From Trichomonas vaginalis G3 (Eukaryota > Parabasalia > Trichomonadida > Trichomonadidae): a DNA stretch of 64,000 nt. Below the pieces are notes generated by a model. That model did no database searches and had not been told where the DNA came from. It saw nothing but the letters and a program-made list of their open reading frames with translations. Below, one piece after another: positions 17,426 through 27,687 of this stretch. A program made the translations under genes and the position numbers. The stretch is from the NCBI RefSeq assembly GCF_026262505.1, contig NC_067205.1, positions 2,542,001 through 2,606,000 on the forward strand, written 5' to 3'. How positions within the stretch are numbered: position 1 is the stretch's first letter; each line of letters opens with the position of its first letter.

Positions 17426-18661
17426 TTACTCAGAAAAATTTTTCTTTGTATATACACCATTCTGAACATCTAAAAGACTTTTGACATTTGCCAAGAATGT
17501 TCGTTTAGACGCTGTCATATAACCATACTCTTGACAATATTGTTTATACGAATCGTACAATGACCTTTCATCTAAACACTCAAAGTCAGTTTCATCTATG
17601 AACAGTTCATATACACTCTTGTTTGCTTCTAACAATGTTTGTCTCTCTTCGGTATGTGGAATTTGTCTTGGATTGAACTTTGAAATATCTAATGTCATAA
17701 AATATGAGAACAAGTGGTTGTAAAAGTCAGATGTCAAAGTTTCTGCTAAGTCGTCAAAATATTCTGTATCTTGCATATGAGCTTCTGACGTTCTGACAAC
17801 TACATATCTTCTGTCAGAACTTTCTAACTTCATCGGAACAGCATTGTTTGAAACCATAATGAAATTTGCAACATTTTCACAAACTCTTTGGTCTTTATAT
17901 TTTCTTTCAACAACTCCAACATTGTCTGTTATAAGACTCTTCAAAGCATCTGAGTTTAAAACTTTTGTTGTATCTATACTTTGAAGTTCGTTACATACTA
18001 TAAGTTTCATATTCTCTATTGAAGAGTTAAATTTACCGCAGATGTTTTCTAAGTTTGTCATATTAGGGTTCGAATAACCTTCTAACAGTTTGCACAAAAT
18101 ATCTGTAAAGAAAGTGTTCTTACCTGTTCCTTGTTTTCCAATTATAATGAGAGCAGTTTCATTTTTAGCACTTGGATGTTGTAAGATGTTTGCAAACCAA
18201 CATAAGATATACTCATAGACTCTTTCGTTTCCATTGCATATAATTTCTTTGACATGGTCTAACCAAGCTTCTATAATATTTTCTTTCCATTCTACTTGTT
18301 CATATTTATATCCAGTGAAGATAGAATAGAAGTTTGGAGATGGTGTATAGAACTTTATACCTCGAACTGAAAAATCTTCAAGTTTTGACAATAAGATATC
18401 CCAAGCATCTAACATCTTCATGCCAACTTGTACGACTTTTATTTTCTTAAGTTTCTGTTTACATTCTTGTTCTGAAACTATTGTTGCTCTTGGTTTGTTA
18501 AAGACAACATCCCATTCTTTCATAACATAACATTCTGGGGCAGAGTCGACATAAATGACTAAACGTTTCAAATTCTCGACTGCTTTGTTATAGTCTCGAA
18601 ATGGACACATATTTCTGAATGCTTGGAAGTCATAAAAATCTGAAACATCTATTCTGTACAT
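17426..18661 (-). CDS. Superfamily 3 helicase, D5/NrS-1 type
   Basis: A 411-residue replicative helicase, whole in A. Walker A is IIIGKQGTGKNTFF (about residue 175), Walker B is LIVCNELQS (about 220), and sensor motif C is FIMVSNN (about 270), in SF3 order. A following RRYVVVRTS fits the arginine finger region. The carboxyl part would be a winged-helix domain. It lacks the long amino-terminal part seen in the relative in element C. It would unwind element DNA during replication, with the adjacent SSB. Starts after TTTTTTATTTTTATAAAA. The B counterpart is broken. Confidence 0.85.
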   Translation of the reverse strand: MYRIDVSDFYDFQAFRNMCPFRDYNKAVENLKRLVIYVDSAPECYVMKEWDVVFNKPRATIVSEQECKQKLKKIKVVQVGMKMLDAWDILLSKLEDFSVRGIKFYTPSPNFYSIFTGYKYEQVEWKENIIEAWLDHVKEIICNGNERVYEYILCWFANILQHPSAKNETALIIIGKQGTGKNTFFTDILCKLLEGYSNPNMTNLENICGKFNSSIENMKLIVCNELQSIDTTKVLNSDALKSLITDNVGVVERKYKDQRVCENVANFIMVSNNAVPMKLESSDRRYVVVRTSEAHMQDTEYFDDLAETLTSDFYNHLFSYFMTLDISKFNPRQIPHTEERQTLLEANKSVYELFIDETDFECLDERSLYDSYKQYCQEYGYMTASKRTFLANVKSLLDVQNGVYTKKNFSE

Positions 18662-18689
18662 TTTTATAAAAATAAAAAAAAAATTTTTT

Positions 18690-19514
18690 TTATTCTTGAG
18701 CTATTTGTTGCATTTGTTGTTCTTGAGCTATTTGTTGTTCTTGAGCTATTTGTTGTTCTTGAGCTATTTGTTGTTGAAGTTGTTCTTGTAATACAATACT
18801 TTCACCAGTTGCATCTTCCAATTCGAAACTTTCTGCCGTCATTGACAAATACATAGGACATAAAAGTTTTACAGGAACAAAGTTTGCGTCAACTAAGGTT
18901 AAGTTTATGTTTGCTAAAGTGTTTGAGTTTACTAAAGCTGAAAACTCTGCATTCGAATGAACAATAGGCAAACCAGCAGAGAAAGTATTGTTTATACGCA
19001 TAAGTATCTTTTGGTCATAATAGTTTCTGTCGACATTCGAATAACACTTTGAACCTAAGTTTGAAACAATATATAAGATTGGTGTGCTTAATGTCAATGG
19101 AATAGACATTCCTTGTATGACACCTTTTCCTGTTATAGGAAACTGTTGGTAGTAAAAACCAGAAATAAGTTTTGTATTATAGCTCATATCATTAATAGTA
19201 AACTCAGTCGGACATCCAAACATAATGAAACCTGCTCTAGTTGCAGCACATGTTACACTCGTACGTAAAGTATTAAATAAGTCAACAAAACCTGTTGGTG
19301 GTATATCTGAGTAAGTATCTTCAAAGGAGTATTTTTTACCATTCACAACAATAAAGTCTTCTGGTGTCAAAAGAGCAAAACAGGCTTTAGTCGTCATTGT
19401 GTTTAAGGTTAGTTTACAATATCGTCCTTGAGGACTTTGTAAGTTTGTTGTTATAGAATTATATGACTCAGGGTTTTTAGTCGTAATAGTATAAACCATT
19501 ATATCTTCTGCCAT
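18690..19514 (-). CDS. Putative penton or minor capsid protein
   Basis: A 274-residue beta-rich protein with the size and place expected for the single-jelly-roll penton of Polinton-like viruses (near the major capsid gene, same strand). Segments such as FIMFGCPTEFTIND and GVIQGMSIPLTL look like strands. The carboxyl end is a Gln/Glu repeat of an 18-bp unit (QQIAQE, about five copies) whose number differs in B. The assignment rests on context and composition, not on a motif. It could instead be another virion protein. Confidence 0.5.
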   Translation of the reverse strand: MAEDIMVYTITTKNPESYNSITTNLQSPQGRYCKLTLNTMTTKACFALLTPEDFIVVNGKKYSFEDTYSDIPPTGFVDLFNTLRTSVTCAATRAGFIMFGCPTEFTINDMSYNTKLISGFYYQQFPITGKGVIQGMSIPLTLSTPILYIVSNLGSKCYSNVDRNYYDQKILMRINNTFSAGLPIVHSNAEFSALVNSNTLANINLTLVDANFVPVKLLCPMYLSMTAESFELEDATGESIVLQEQLQQQIAQEQQIAQEQQIAQEQQMQQIAQE

Positions 19515-19518
19515 TTAC

Positions 19519-20100
19519 TTAGCAAATAAATTTTAATGAAATGTTGTGGTCGTCAAATATTTTTATAACGTCTGGGAAACTATATTTTAAATTCAACGTT
19601 TCACCTCCTTTCATAACGTATATCTTGTCAATGGCATTATATGAAACACCACAGCAACTAATGTCGGGTTCTATTTCTTTGATGTTTATATCGTCTGCCT
19701 CTGTCAAAAGTTTCAATAGTTCTTTCAAAACTTCACGAGGTGCAATGACATATGAGTTCACTTTTACAGGGTTGTGTTCGACCAAGTTTAACATTATACC
19801 TAAAGCTTGACAAATCTTTCTCCTGAGTTTGAAGTTTGTCTTTCAGTGTTGGTAGTCGTTTCGAATATCTGCAACAGAACTTAAGTCTCTGCTAACTTCA
19901 GGGTATGTTGGTTGTTCTTTTACAGGAACTATTGTTATACCATCTTCGTCTTCGTATGGTTTCCCCACTTCAACATCTCTGTCTTTGACATTGACAATAA
20001 CACTTTGACTGTTTGTTTGAGTTGGTGAATTTAACTTCACATCTGCCACCGCCATTAAACCTTTTGAAACACTTACGCTTCTATTTTTCGGAAATGACAT
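19519..20100 (-). pseudogene. p193, unknown protein gene
   Basis: Region of about 193 codons opening with MSFPKNRSVSVSKGLM at 20100 and ending beside the penton-like gene. It includes a central Val/Asp-rich part (VIVNVKDRDVEVGKPYEDED) and a carboxyl domain with ISCCGVSYNAIDKIYVMKGG. About one break in this copy; B is also broken. Probably a virion or assembly protein by position only. Confidence 0.55.
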
Positions 20101-20118
20101 TTTACTTAGAATAAAAAG
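20101..20118. promoter_or_regulatory. Bidirectional promoter-like spacer
   Basis: 18 bp between the divergent p193 and p113 starts (TTTACTTAGAATAAAAAG). It is almost the same as the spacer at 4095-4112 although it serves unrelated genes. Confidence 0.5.
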
Positions 20119-20460
20119 ATGGACGTATTCGAGTATCTCTTCGAATTGAAGCAAAACAAAGTTTACACACACAAACAATACAAATACATTGACAGAATAG
20201 TTCTTTACACAAACAATGGAAAATGTTATAGAATAGCAGTCTTTGCTGAACCTAAATATTTTCATAAAGCAAAGAAAGTTGGTATAAATGAAATGGTGAA
20301 AGTTCTTGAAGCAGACAAAAATATAACAACAAAACTGACCGATATTACTAAAGGAAAGTTTATAATACAATATTATGTCAAAACTGGTGTCATAACTATT
20401 TACGATGGTGAGAAGTCAGTTCAAGAACAACTTACTGACCTGCTGCCAAAATCTGCTTGA
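20119..20460 (+). CDS. p113, unknown protein
   Basis: A 113-residue plus-strand protein inside a minus-strand block (MDVFEYLFELKQNKVY; IDRIVLYTNNGKCYRIAVF; KGKFIIQYYVKTGVI). The last 29 bp overlap the end of the capsid gene convergently, so the two coding ends share bases. B keeps it with a longer tail (49059-49478). The beta-rich look would fit a small DNA- or capsid-binding protein. No family recognised. Confidence 0.7.
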   Translation: MDVFEYLFELKQNKVYTHKQYKYIDRIVLYTNNGKCYRIAVFAEPKYFHKAKKVGINEMVKVLEADKNITTKLTDITKGKFIIQYYVKTGVITIYDGEKSVQEQLTDLLPKSA

Positions 20461-22035
20461 TGGAAGCTGTCGTTATGCCAATCTGAGGAGCCCCAGCAGG
20501 TTTCATCGAACGAATCTTCAAAAGAGCATCTTCCGTGAAAAGTGCTATTGGTTTTGTAAACTTCTTTGCTCTCAATTCATCTGGACCGTCTCTGTCACCA
20601 GTATATTGTATTTGTACAGTACCAACAGTTGAAATACCACCCATAAAGTCTTCTGAGTCAGCAAATGGAATGCCAAGCCAAAAGTTTGAACGGTCTCCAT
20701 TTGTATATTGAGTTTTTTGACCTCCTGTATGAGTCCATACTTTCACATATGGCATAATAGAACTTTGCATTTCAGGGTTAATGGTTGTTGTGAAGTTGTT
20801 GTTAAAGTTCATAGCATCTAATGTCAAGTTGTATGACCTCATATCTTCAACTGTGGAATATTCTTCTCTTGGATAATATTTGCCATCTATGTTTATATGA
20901 TATTTAATACCGGGGTTGTAGAAACAAGAATAGTCATTTATAGTTCGTCTGAACAGTACAAACATAGTATCTGCATGTTTCATTGCAGTTGTTAAAGCAA
21001 TATCTGTTCTTGCACCTGGGTCAGCACTTTGGTTTCCAACTTCACCTGCAAAGTCTTTGACAGATATTTGGTGTATAGGGAACATAAGTGGAACTGCAAT
21101 ATATTTGGCAGCTAAAGCATTTGAATATCTGGGTCCAACATATAGACTGCAAGTCTGCTTTCTATTCTCTTGCATTCAAATTTTTCGCATGTGAACTTAA
21201 CTGGGTCCCAAGCAGTTCCAGCAGCATTGAAATAATAGTTTACTTCAGTGTTGAGGTTTGAGAAACCAAAGTCTAAGTCAACTTTGTCTTTGCAAAAGTC
21301 GGCGAATGACGTTTTATTTGTTCCCTCTACGTCTGTAATAGTGAATGGGTCTTGTGTTGGTGCAATGACTAAGTTATTTTTGCTTGGAGTAAGTTCAATA
21401 GAAATTTTCCTGCCCAGTTTGGTAAGTATCTTAAAAACCTGAAGATGAGGAAAGATGACAAAGGAACTCTAAGTTTCAGTTTTACTTTGGTTACTGCTGC
21501 TGCAGTTTGTCCAGAAAGGTTAACATAAACTCCTGGAACGTTAGGGTCAAGTCTTCTTATTTTCTCAATAGTTGCATACTGGTCTGTTTGTTCTCTAGCT
21601 TGTGGTTGTACTGAGTTTCTCAAAGCGAACCATTCATAGTTTGCCCATGTTACTGTTTGAACTAAGTCAGAGTTAGAATATATCTTATATCCCATGAAAA
21701 CTTCTGGAGCATATTGGTATCCGACATAGAAAATTCCATTGCAACCTTTCTTGTCAGACAACTTGGCAGAAGGTTTTATTTCAATGTCTTGTTCCACGTA
21801 TAAGAATGAGTTGTCAATAGAAATTATATGAAACCTGTCGCAAGCAATATCTACTGTTGTTGAAGAACCTTCTCCAAACTCACCTACGTTTCCATAAGAA
21901 ACAGCAGTTGTATATTCGTAAGTTCCAGGAACTATTTCTGACCTTCTAATGGCATTGTCGCATTCGTTATACCATTCGAAACATTCCATTCATGGCATCC
22001 AAAACTGTTGGCGTTATATTCTGAGCGGCGTACAT
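20432..22035 (-). pseudogene. Putative major capsid protein gene (double jelly-roll type)
   Basis: A region of about 530 codons opening at an ATG at 22035 after ATTTTTACTCATATGAA. It is beta-rich throughout, with landmarks FLIFRFLRYLPNW in the middle and CFYNPGIKYHINIDGKYYP in the second half. Size, order beside penton-like and large core genes, and composition match Polinton-like major capsid proteins with two jelly rolls, which form trimeric capsomers. The fold is inferred. Broken, about two breaks in this copy. Confidence 0.65.
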
Positions 22036-22067
22036 TTCATATGAGTAAAAATATAGAATAGTTGGAT

Positions 22068-25000
22068 TTATATGTCATAATAGAACCCACTCCGACCAAG
22101 CTTTACTTTCTTCCTGACTGAGTTTTTAACTCTTCTTTTTCCTTCATTGCCCTCTGCTTGAAGTTGTTGCATCTTTGCATTATGTTCATCTAGTATGTTG
22201 CAAATTTCCCATGTCCTTTTTGCCTTTTGGCTCTGGTCGCCCATCTCAGGTAACCTATATCCTAGAAAGATTTTGTCATAGTTTGTATTTGAGTCTTCGC
22301 GTATTGTTTGCATGACTCTTTCCTGAGTTTCCGGTTCAAGCTCTTCAAACAGTGCCTGTCCATATGGAATAAGCTCGTTTCCAAATATATGTTTTTGTAG
22401 CCATTCTGGTTTTCTTTCCATGTTACCAACTATATCTTTTGTGAATGGGAAAGCTTTTACCCAATCTTTCAGTCTTGCGTCGTTTATTTCTGTAGTTGGT
22501 TTTATTTTGTCAAGGAACATGTTTTTCAATACTAACATTTCATTTGGTACTGTCCATTTGAGTTTTCTTAAATATTCATCCCTTCTCATTTCATTGTCTG
22601 CAAAGTAAGTTTTTATGACATTTTGTAAACTTTCGTTTGCAAGGTCATGTACAATAGGTTCTCTTCCTTCGCCCTCCCTAACTTTCTTTCTAAACTCTTC
22701 ACCAAATATACCATCTCTATGGTTCTGTGTAGTTCTTTGAGATAAATGTTTTAGAACGTCAGGTGTTATATTTCCATCAGCCATGTTCATTTCATACTGG
22801 TCCAAAATATCTGCATGTTTCATATCTTTCAATGGCATTAAAGCCGCGCTTAAAATACCAGCTATATCTCGTTCACCATTGACTTCCATTGCGTCTACAA
22901 CTTCTTGGAATTGTGGTTGTAAGTTTATGAACCACCTATCCGGATTAGCTTTATGACCCCATCTCATTGTAGTTCCATCGTCTGCAGAAACAAAAGTAGG
23001 TTTGTTTCCATCTTGGCTAGGTTCTGAATGAACTTTAAACAATGTTTCATTTCTATATGTTTTCTTGAAATTTAACCTTTTATTTTCACCGAGTTCATCC
23101 GAAGATTGAACGTTAAATGCTCGTAAGTAAAAAGGGTTGTTGTATTTGTGTACATTTTCTTTCAGTACTTCCATTCTATGCTGAATATTTTCATCTTGTG
23201 TTGGAGTCTTTTGTATGTCGGCAAACATTTTTCGATATTCTTCTACTATGTCAGCCGAATTTTTTTTAGACTCTTGGAAATATTCCATATTCTCCGCATA
23301 CTCTTGTTGAGGGTCAAGATTTTTCGGCTGTTCCAAATCTTCATCTAGTTCTGTGAAGTTAGTTTCCAAAGGAAGGACTTGTTCGTTTCCTTCAAGCTCT
23401 TCTAGCTGTTGTTGCTGAACTATTTCTTCCATGTCTGGTTGTATCTGAACTTCTTCCTGTGGAGTTTCTTGTACCTCATCTGCTGGCATTTCATATATTC
23501 CGAGACCGTTTTCAACAATTTCCCTATCTACGTCATCCGCATTCATAAGCTTTTGTTCTTTCGTTCCGTCTCTATTTTTTACGCGTTTCATGACGAAAGT
23601 TGAATTGTCATTTAGCTCTGACATCAAATATCTCGGAGTAAATTCGTTCATGTCATTTGGATGATATGCTATTAAATCATATCCCTTAGCGAGCTTGTAT
23701 TTTCCAGGTTTGAGATTATATCCGTTTTGGTGCTGAGCCATAAAGCTAAATAGGTCCGGGTCAGTATTTCCATCCTTGAACTTTCTAATAGCTTCTTTAT
23801 ATCTGTCACTAAAGTCAATACTATCTGGGAAACCACACTCTTCTTTAAGCATTTTTAAGAATTCTTGGTTTCCTTGTTCTCTACTCTTTTATGTCCTTGC
23901 TCTGTTTGTGGTTGTTGTTGTGCAGGGTTTTGAACTGTTGGTTGCTGTGCTGGTTGTTGTGTTGGTTGCTGTGCTGGTTGTTGTGTTGGTTGTTGTGTTG
24001 GTTGTTGTGTTGGTTGTTGTGTTGGTTTTGGTTGTTGTTGTGGTGCATGCCTGTGTCTATGTCCATGTGACGATGTAAATGTGTTAGGTAGTCCTGGTGC
24101 AGGTGCTTCTCTTGGAGGGTTTGGTGGTATATAAGTTCCACCAGCTGGCACATATGTTCCATCTGCAGCGTAATGTCCTACCTGACTTTTCGTTTTTAAG
24201 AAAGCATTTACTAGGTCTGTTTTGGTCTGTTGTAACTTTTTCTTGACTTTTCACAACAGTTGCTCTAACGGCGTCATAGGCACTTTGAACTGCCTGTCTC
24301 GTTGCTGCATCTGTTATTTTCGTCATATTTTGTGCTACTTCTTTTAACTCTTTGTCGAAACCTTCAGACTTCAGTTTCTTTCCAGATGAGAAATCGTTCA
24401 CTTGTTTCACCTTACTATGAAGAGCTTCGAAAGCGTTCTTAAAGTCAGCATTTGTTAAAGCTTCATTTGAACTATCTTCATCCGCTTGTATTTTTGTCCT
24501 TATTGACCCTATGAGTTGGGCTGCTTTAGCGTTGGCTTGGGCATCTAACCAGTCATTGTTAGCTTTTATATATTCTGCGCTTTTCATTGCCTTTTGCATA
24601 GCCGCGTCGTTATTTTTTACTTTCTTGTGCTAAGTTTTCATACTGTACGGTTTGGTTTTGCAACTGTAAAAGTTTTTCTGCCTTTACATTTGCTTCAACT
24701 TCTTTTTTATACTCATCGCTATCCATATATGTCTTCAGGGCTTTTTGTTTTATTTCTTCATCTTTCAGTACTTTATATTGAGTAGTATGGTTTTTCAAAT
24801 TTATAACATCTTGTTCCATTTTTGCTACTTCTGCTGCTTTTTCTGACACTTTTTTCGCATATTCCTCTGTACTTAGTTCTTTCAGTTGTTCTTCTTTCTT
24901 CTTTTTCTCTACGTTTAACTCATTGAGTTTCTTTGTGTGTCTGTCATATTCTAGTTTCTTTTCGTTTTCACTTATTTGTTTCTGTATGTCTATGTTTGAC

Positions 25001-25302
25001 TTTTTGACATCTGTTATTTGATTTTTGAGTGAACTCAAATTCATTTGACTTTGAGGGTTATAAGCTGTTCCGTCTGCAGCTCCACCATAGCCTGCCATTT
25101 TCGCTAAAAGTGCCGCTCTTAAACCTCCACTCTGTGCACCAATAACTCGGCTTAAAAGCATAGGGTTGCTTGACATTTGTTGCAACATAGTGGGGTCATT
25201 CATAATTTGTTGTTGCAACTGTTGTTGTGGTGTCAGTTTTACTATTGGATGTTTCAATGCTCTCTTCCTCTTACGTATATTCTTACGTAGCTTACGTGGC
25301 AT
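22068..25302 (-). pseudogene. Very large basic virion or core protein gene
   Basis: A region of about 1,075 codons opening at 25302 with an arginine/lysine-rich start (MPRKLRKNIRKRKRALKH). Then come a Gln-rich stretch, a glycine patch (AKMAGYGGAADGTAY), a long coiled coil, a Pro/Gln tandem part (units of QPTQ, about 23930-24040) and His repeats (HGHRHRH). A folded carboxyl part (DRYKEAIRKFKDG; NPDRWFINLQPQFQEVV) ends in a basic tail (KRRVKNSVRKKVKLG). Both ends could bind DNA, so a core or tegument-like protein is plausible. Last gene before the right end. Broken, about three breaks. Confidence 0.6.
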
Positions 25303-25513
25303 TTTAAGTGAAGTAAAAAACGGTTTTTGACAGATGTTTATATGACACTTTTTGTTCAGCACAAAAAACTACTCGGTCAAAGTGTTGTCAGTTTTGTAAA
25401 ATAACCGTCCTATCTTGTTTTAAAATGGAGAAAAGGCTTCTCAAAGTATACTTCCTTGGAACGCCTGTAACTTTTCCTGTAGCGACGATAGACCCTTACT
25501 TGTCCGGACAAAG
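25303..25513. other. Right subterminal noncoding segment of A
   Basis: About 210 bp between the large gene and the right terminal repeat, including a TTGTCCGGACAA palindrome near 25500. It has no coding sequence and is well conserved in B up to the last few dozen bases. Confidence 0.5.
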
Positions 25514-25591
25514 TTATACTAAACATCTTCAGGGCTAGAGGGCACGAAGTGCCTGGAAGCCCCACTTCCTTTTTTTTTTTTTTTTTTTTTT
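25514..25591 (-). repeat. Right terminal inverted repeat of A
   Basis: Inverted match to 1409-1489 with two differences over 56 bp, ending in a T tract. It contains the same nested dyad. Confidence 0.85.
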
Positions 25592-25597
25592 TTAAAC
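25592..25597. repeat. Target-site duplication of element A, right
   Basis: TTAAAC, the partner of 1403-1408; the two T's merge with the T tract. Confidence 0.65.
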
Positions 25598-27656
25598 ACA
25601 ATGTTTAATTTTAATTTTGAAAAATGCCCGTTTAAAATTTTTATTTTTCCCAAGTCATCAGCAAAATGTATTATTAGTTTAAAATCTACTGATAGAACTC
25701 AAAAGGTAGAAACTGTAATGCTTGCTGCGCATGCTCCCTGATTTTCCGTTGATTTCTCTCCATATTATTTCAATAAATTAGCAACAACTTACTAAAACTC
25801 ATGAAAGAAGCTGGAAATCATTAAGATGTTACTTTTCAAAGTTGGCTTTAACATGAATTGCTATAGCTCCTTATTAAAAAAAATTCAATTTTCTATATAA
25901 AAAATTAGAAGAAGAAATTATTAAAACTAGATTCTCATTACAGAATCATTACATAATACTATCTTGGAATTGGATTTTCTATACCTTAAAAGTAAACCAT
26001 TCAAATATATCTAAACGTATACTTTTTTCTGAACAGACGTTAAGGAATTGAGAGCCACAAAAATAGGATCGGCGTTTGGTCGGATGTTTAATAGTTTACA
26101 TCTCCCCCTTAAAAGCACCCTTTAATTTTTGATGACCCTACAGAATTTATTTCCGTGACCACTATATTTAAGGGAGGCTTACGACCAATTGTCACTTTTT
26201 GGACCTTGATGGGAAAATGCAACTTCGCAAGGTCCCAAGGTCCCGAAAACCAAAAAAATTGATGAAAGCTAAAAATGCTCAGTACAGTATAAAGGTTCAT
26301 GTCCTACCGCTCAAACTTTCTAATTCTTTCAAAAATTTAAAATTTTAAATTCAAATTAACTAAATACTATCATTTCAAAACTAAAACTCATACAGAAAGT
26401 AATCTAATGAATAAGCGATGTTGAATCATAAGGCATACATGACTGATTAAGTTAATTTTATTATGATGTATATGATGAGAAAATTAGATTGAAATCAGTA
26501 TTAAATTAAATATCATTAGTATGCTATAATATGTGTCGTGTTTTCATTTGATTTTGAGAATATAATGCTTTTGATAATCTTGAATAAGCGATTCCGAACG
26601 TTTGTTTAAGGAGACTTTATAATTTTTAACCTATGTGCGTGGTGATTGTACTAGAGAATATGTTGTTAAAAGTTGTAGAAATGTGTTTCTTTTACATTAA
26701 AATTATGAAAAAGAAAAATGTTTCAATTTGAGAAATATAGTTCTACATAATAACACATTTGGAAATATCTTCACTTTTCATCCAAATTCCGAACTTGAAA
26801 ATTTCTCTCAAAAAATTGATACGGCTTTGAAAAAGTAAAATAGCATAATGTATTACCCATTAATTTACAATTAGATTTTAATAAAAAATAGCTGAAAAAA
26901 GTGAGGAAAAGGTGACGATTTGACATAGAATTTTTAAACTAAGTATTTTAGTATCTCCATATATCGACAAATATATTTTTCCAATTAAAATTCAAAAAGG
27001 ACACCATTCGGAATCGTCCAAAAATGAAATCTTGGAGGTTTGCCAAAATTGAATCCGCCAGTATTTATCGACCAAAATTATAATAAAAATAATTTTCGCA
27101 AAGTATTCTATCCAAATCATTCTTCAAAAAAATATTTTTTTGGTTCTTTTGTATAAAAAAACGTTAGAGTTCAAAAGAAACAGAATGAGTGGAAATCAAA
27201 CACAATCTGAATAATTTTAAACGTATACAATCTTTAAGTTTGTATTTTGAATTCTACATATATGATTGTGTAATTCGTTCTTTCAAATTTTCGGATTCAG
27301 GCATGTTTTGATAAAATTCATTACCAAAAACGTCAATTAACAATTAAATTTAGTGTATTTTAAATATATATACGTATTATATTTTATAAATTATATTAAA
27401 TTCGCAAAATTTTAAGTTTTAAACAAAAATAAAAAATGTTCAAAATAAGAAATTATGCATAGGATATTAAAATTTACATGTTAGCAATTTTTTTGAATTG
27501 CTTTCAATTTTCATATTGAAATTTTTAAGATTTTTTTCTGAAATAATAAGCAAGAATATCAACCTAAATAATATTAAATTCCATGCGTTAATTTCCCCTC
27601 AAAAGTCATTGACCGCCTCTCAATCTAGATTTTGTGAGTACTTTATATAGCGCATC

Positions 27657-27687
27657 TATCGGCGCGCGGCGAAGCCGCGCGCCGATA
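27657..27687. repeat. GC-rich perfect palindrome
   Basis: Two 14-base arms around a GAA loop, built of GGCGCGCGGC and its complement, in a region otherwise about 75 percent AT or more by eye. Confidence 0.8.

Larger units (their letters stand above)
1409..25591. mobile_element. Element A, Polinton-like virus-like element
   Basis: About 24.2 kb between inverted terminal repeats and a 6-bp target duplication. Parts: Dam methylase, fibre, rve integrase, A32-like ATPase, SF3 helicase, putative penton, putative double-jelly-roll capsid, a large basic virion protein, a family-B polymerase region and many small genes. The integrase, ATPase, capsid-like gene and terminal repeats put it with Polintons/Mavericks or Polinton-like viruses. 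I recognise no adenain-type protease. The element is broken, with roughly twenty breaks spread over about ten genes; the others read whole. Near identity to element B and clean ends suggest a young insertion. Some apparent breaks could be assembly errors. Confidence 0.85.

Noticed and set aside
23776-24078. Valine-rich plus-strand frame
   Set aside because: Shadow of the Pro/Gln tandem repeats of the large virion gene on the other strand.
1409-25591. LTR retrotransposon reading of element A
   Set aside because: The ends are inverted, not direct, repeats and there is no reverse transcriptase; the integrase is of the Polinton kind.
26109-26300. Short host frame as a gene
   Set aside because: Sixty-three codons, AT-driven composition, no recognisable domain and no supporting context.
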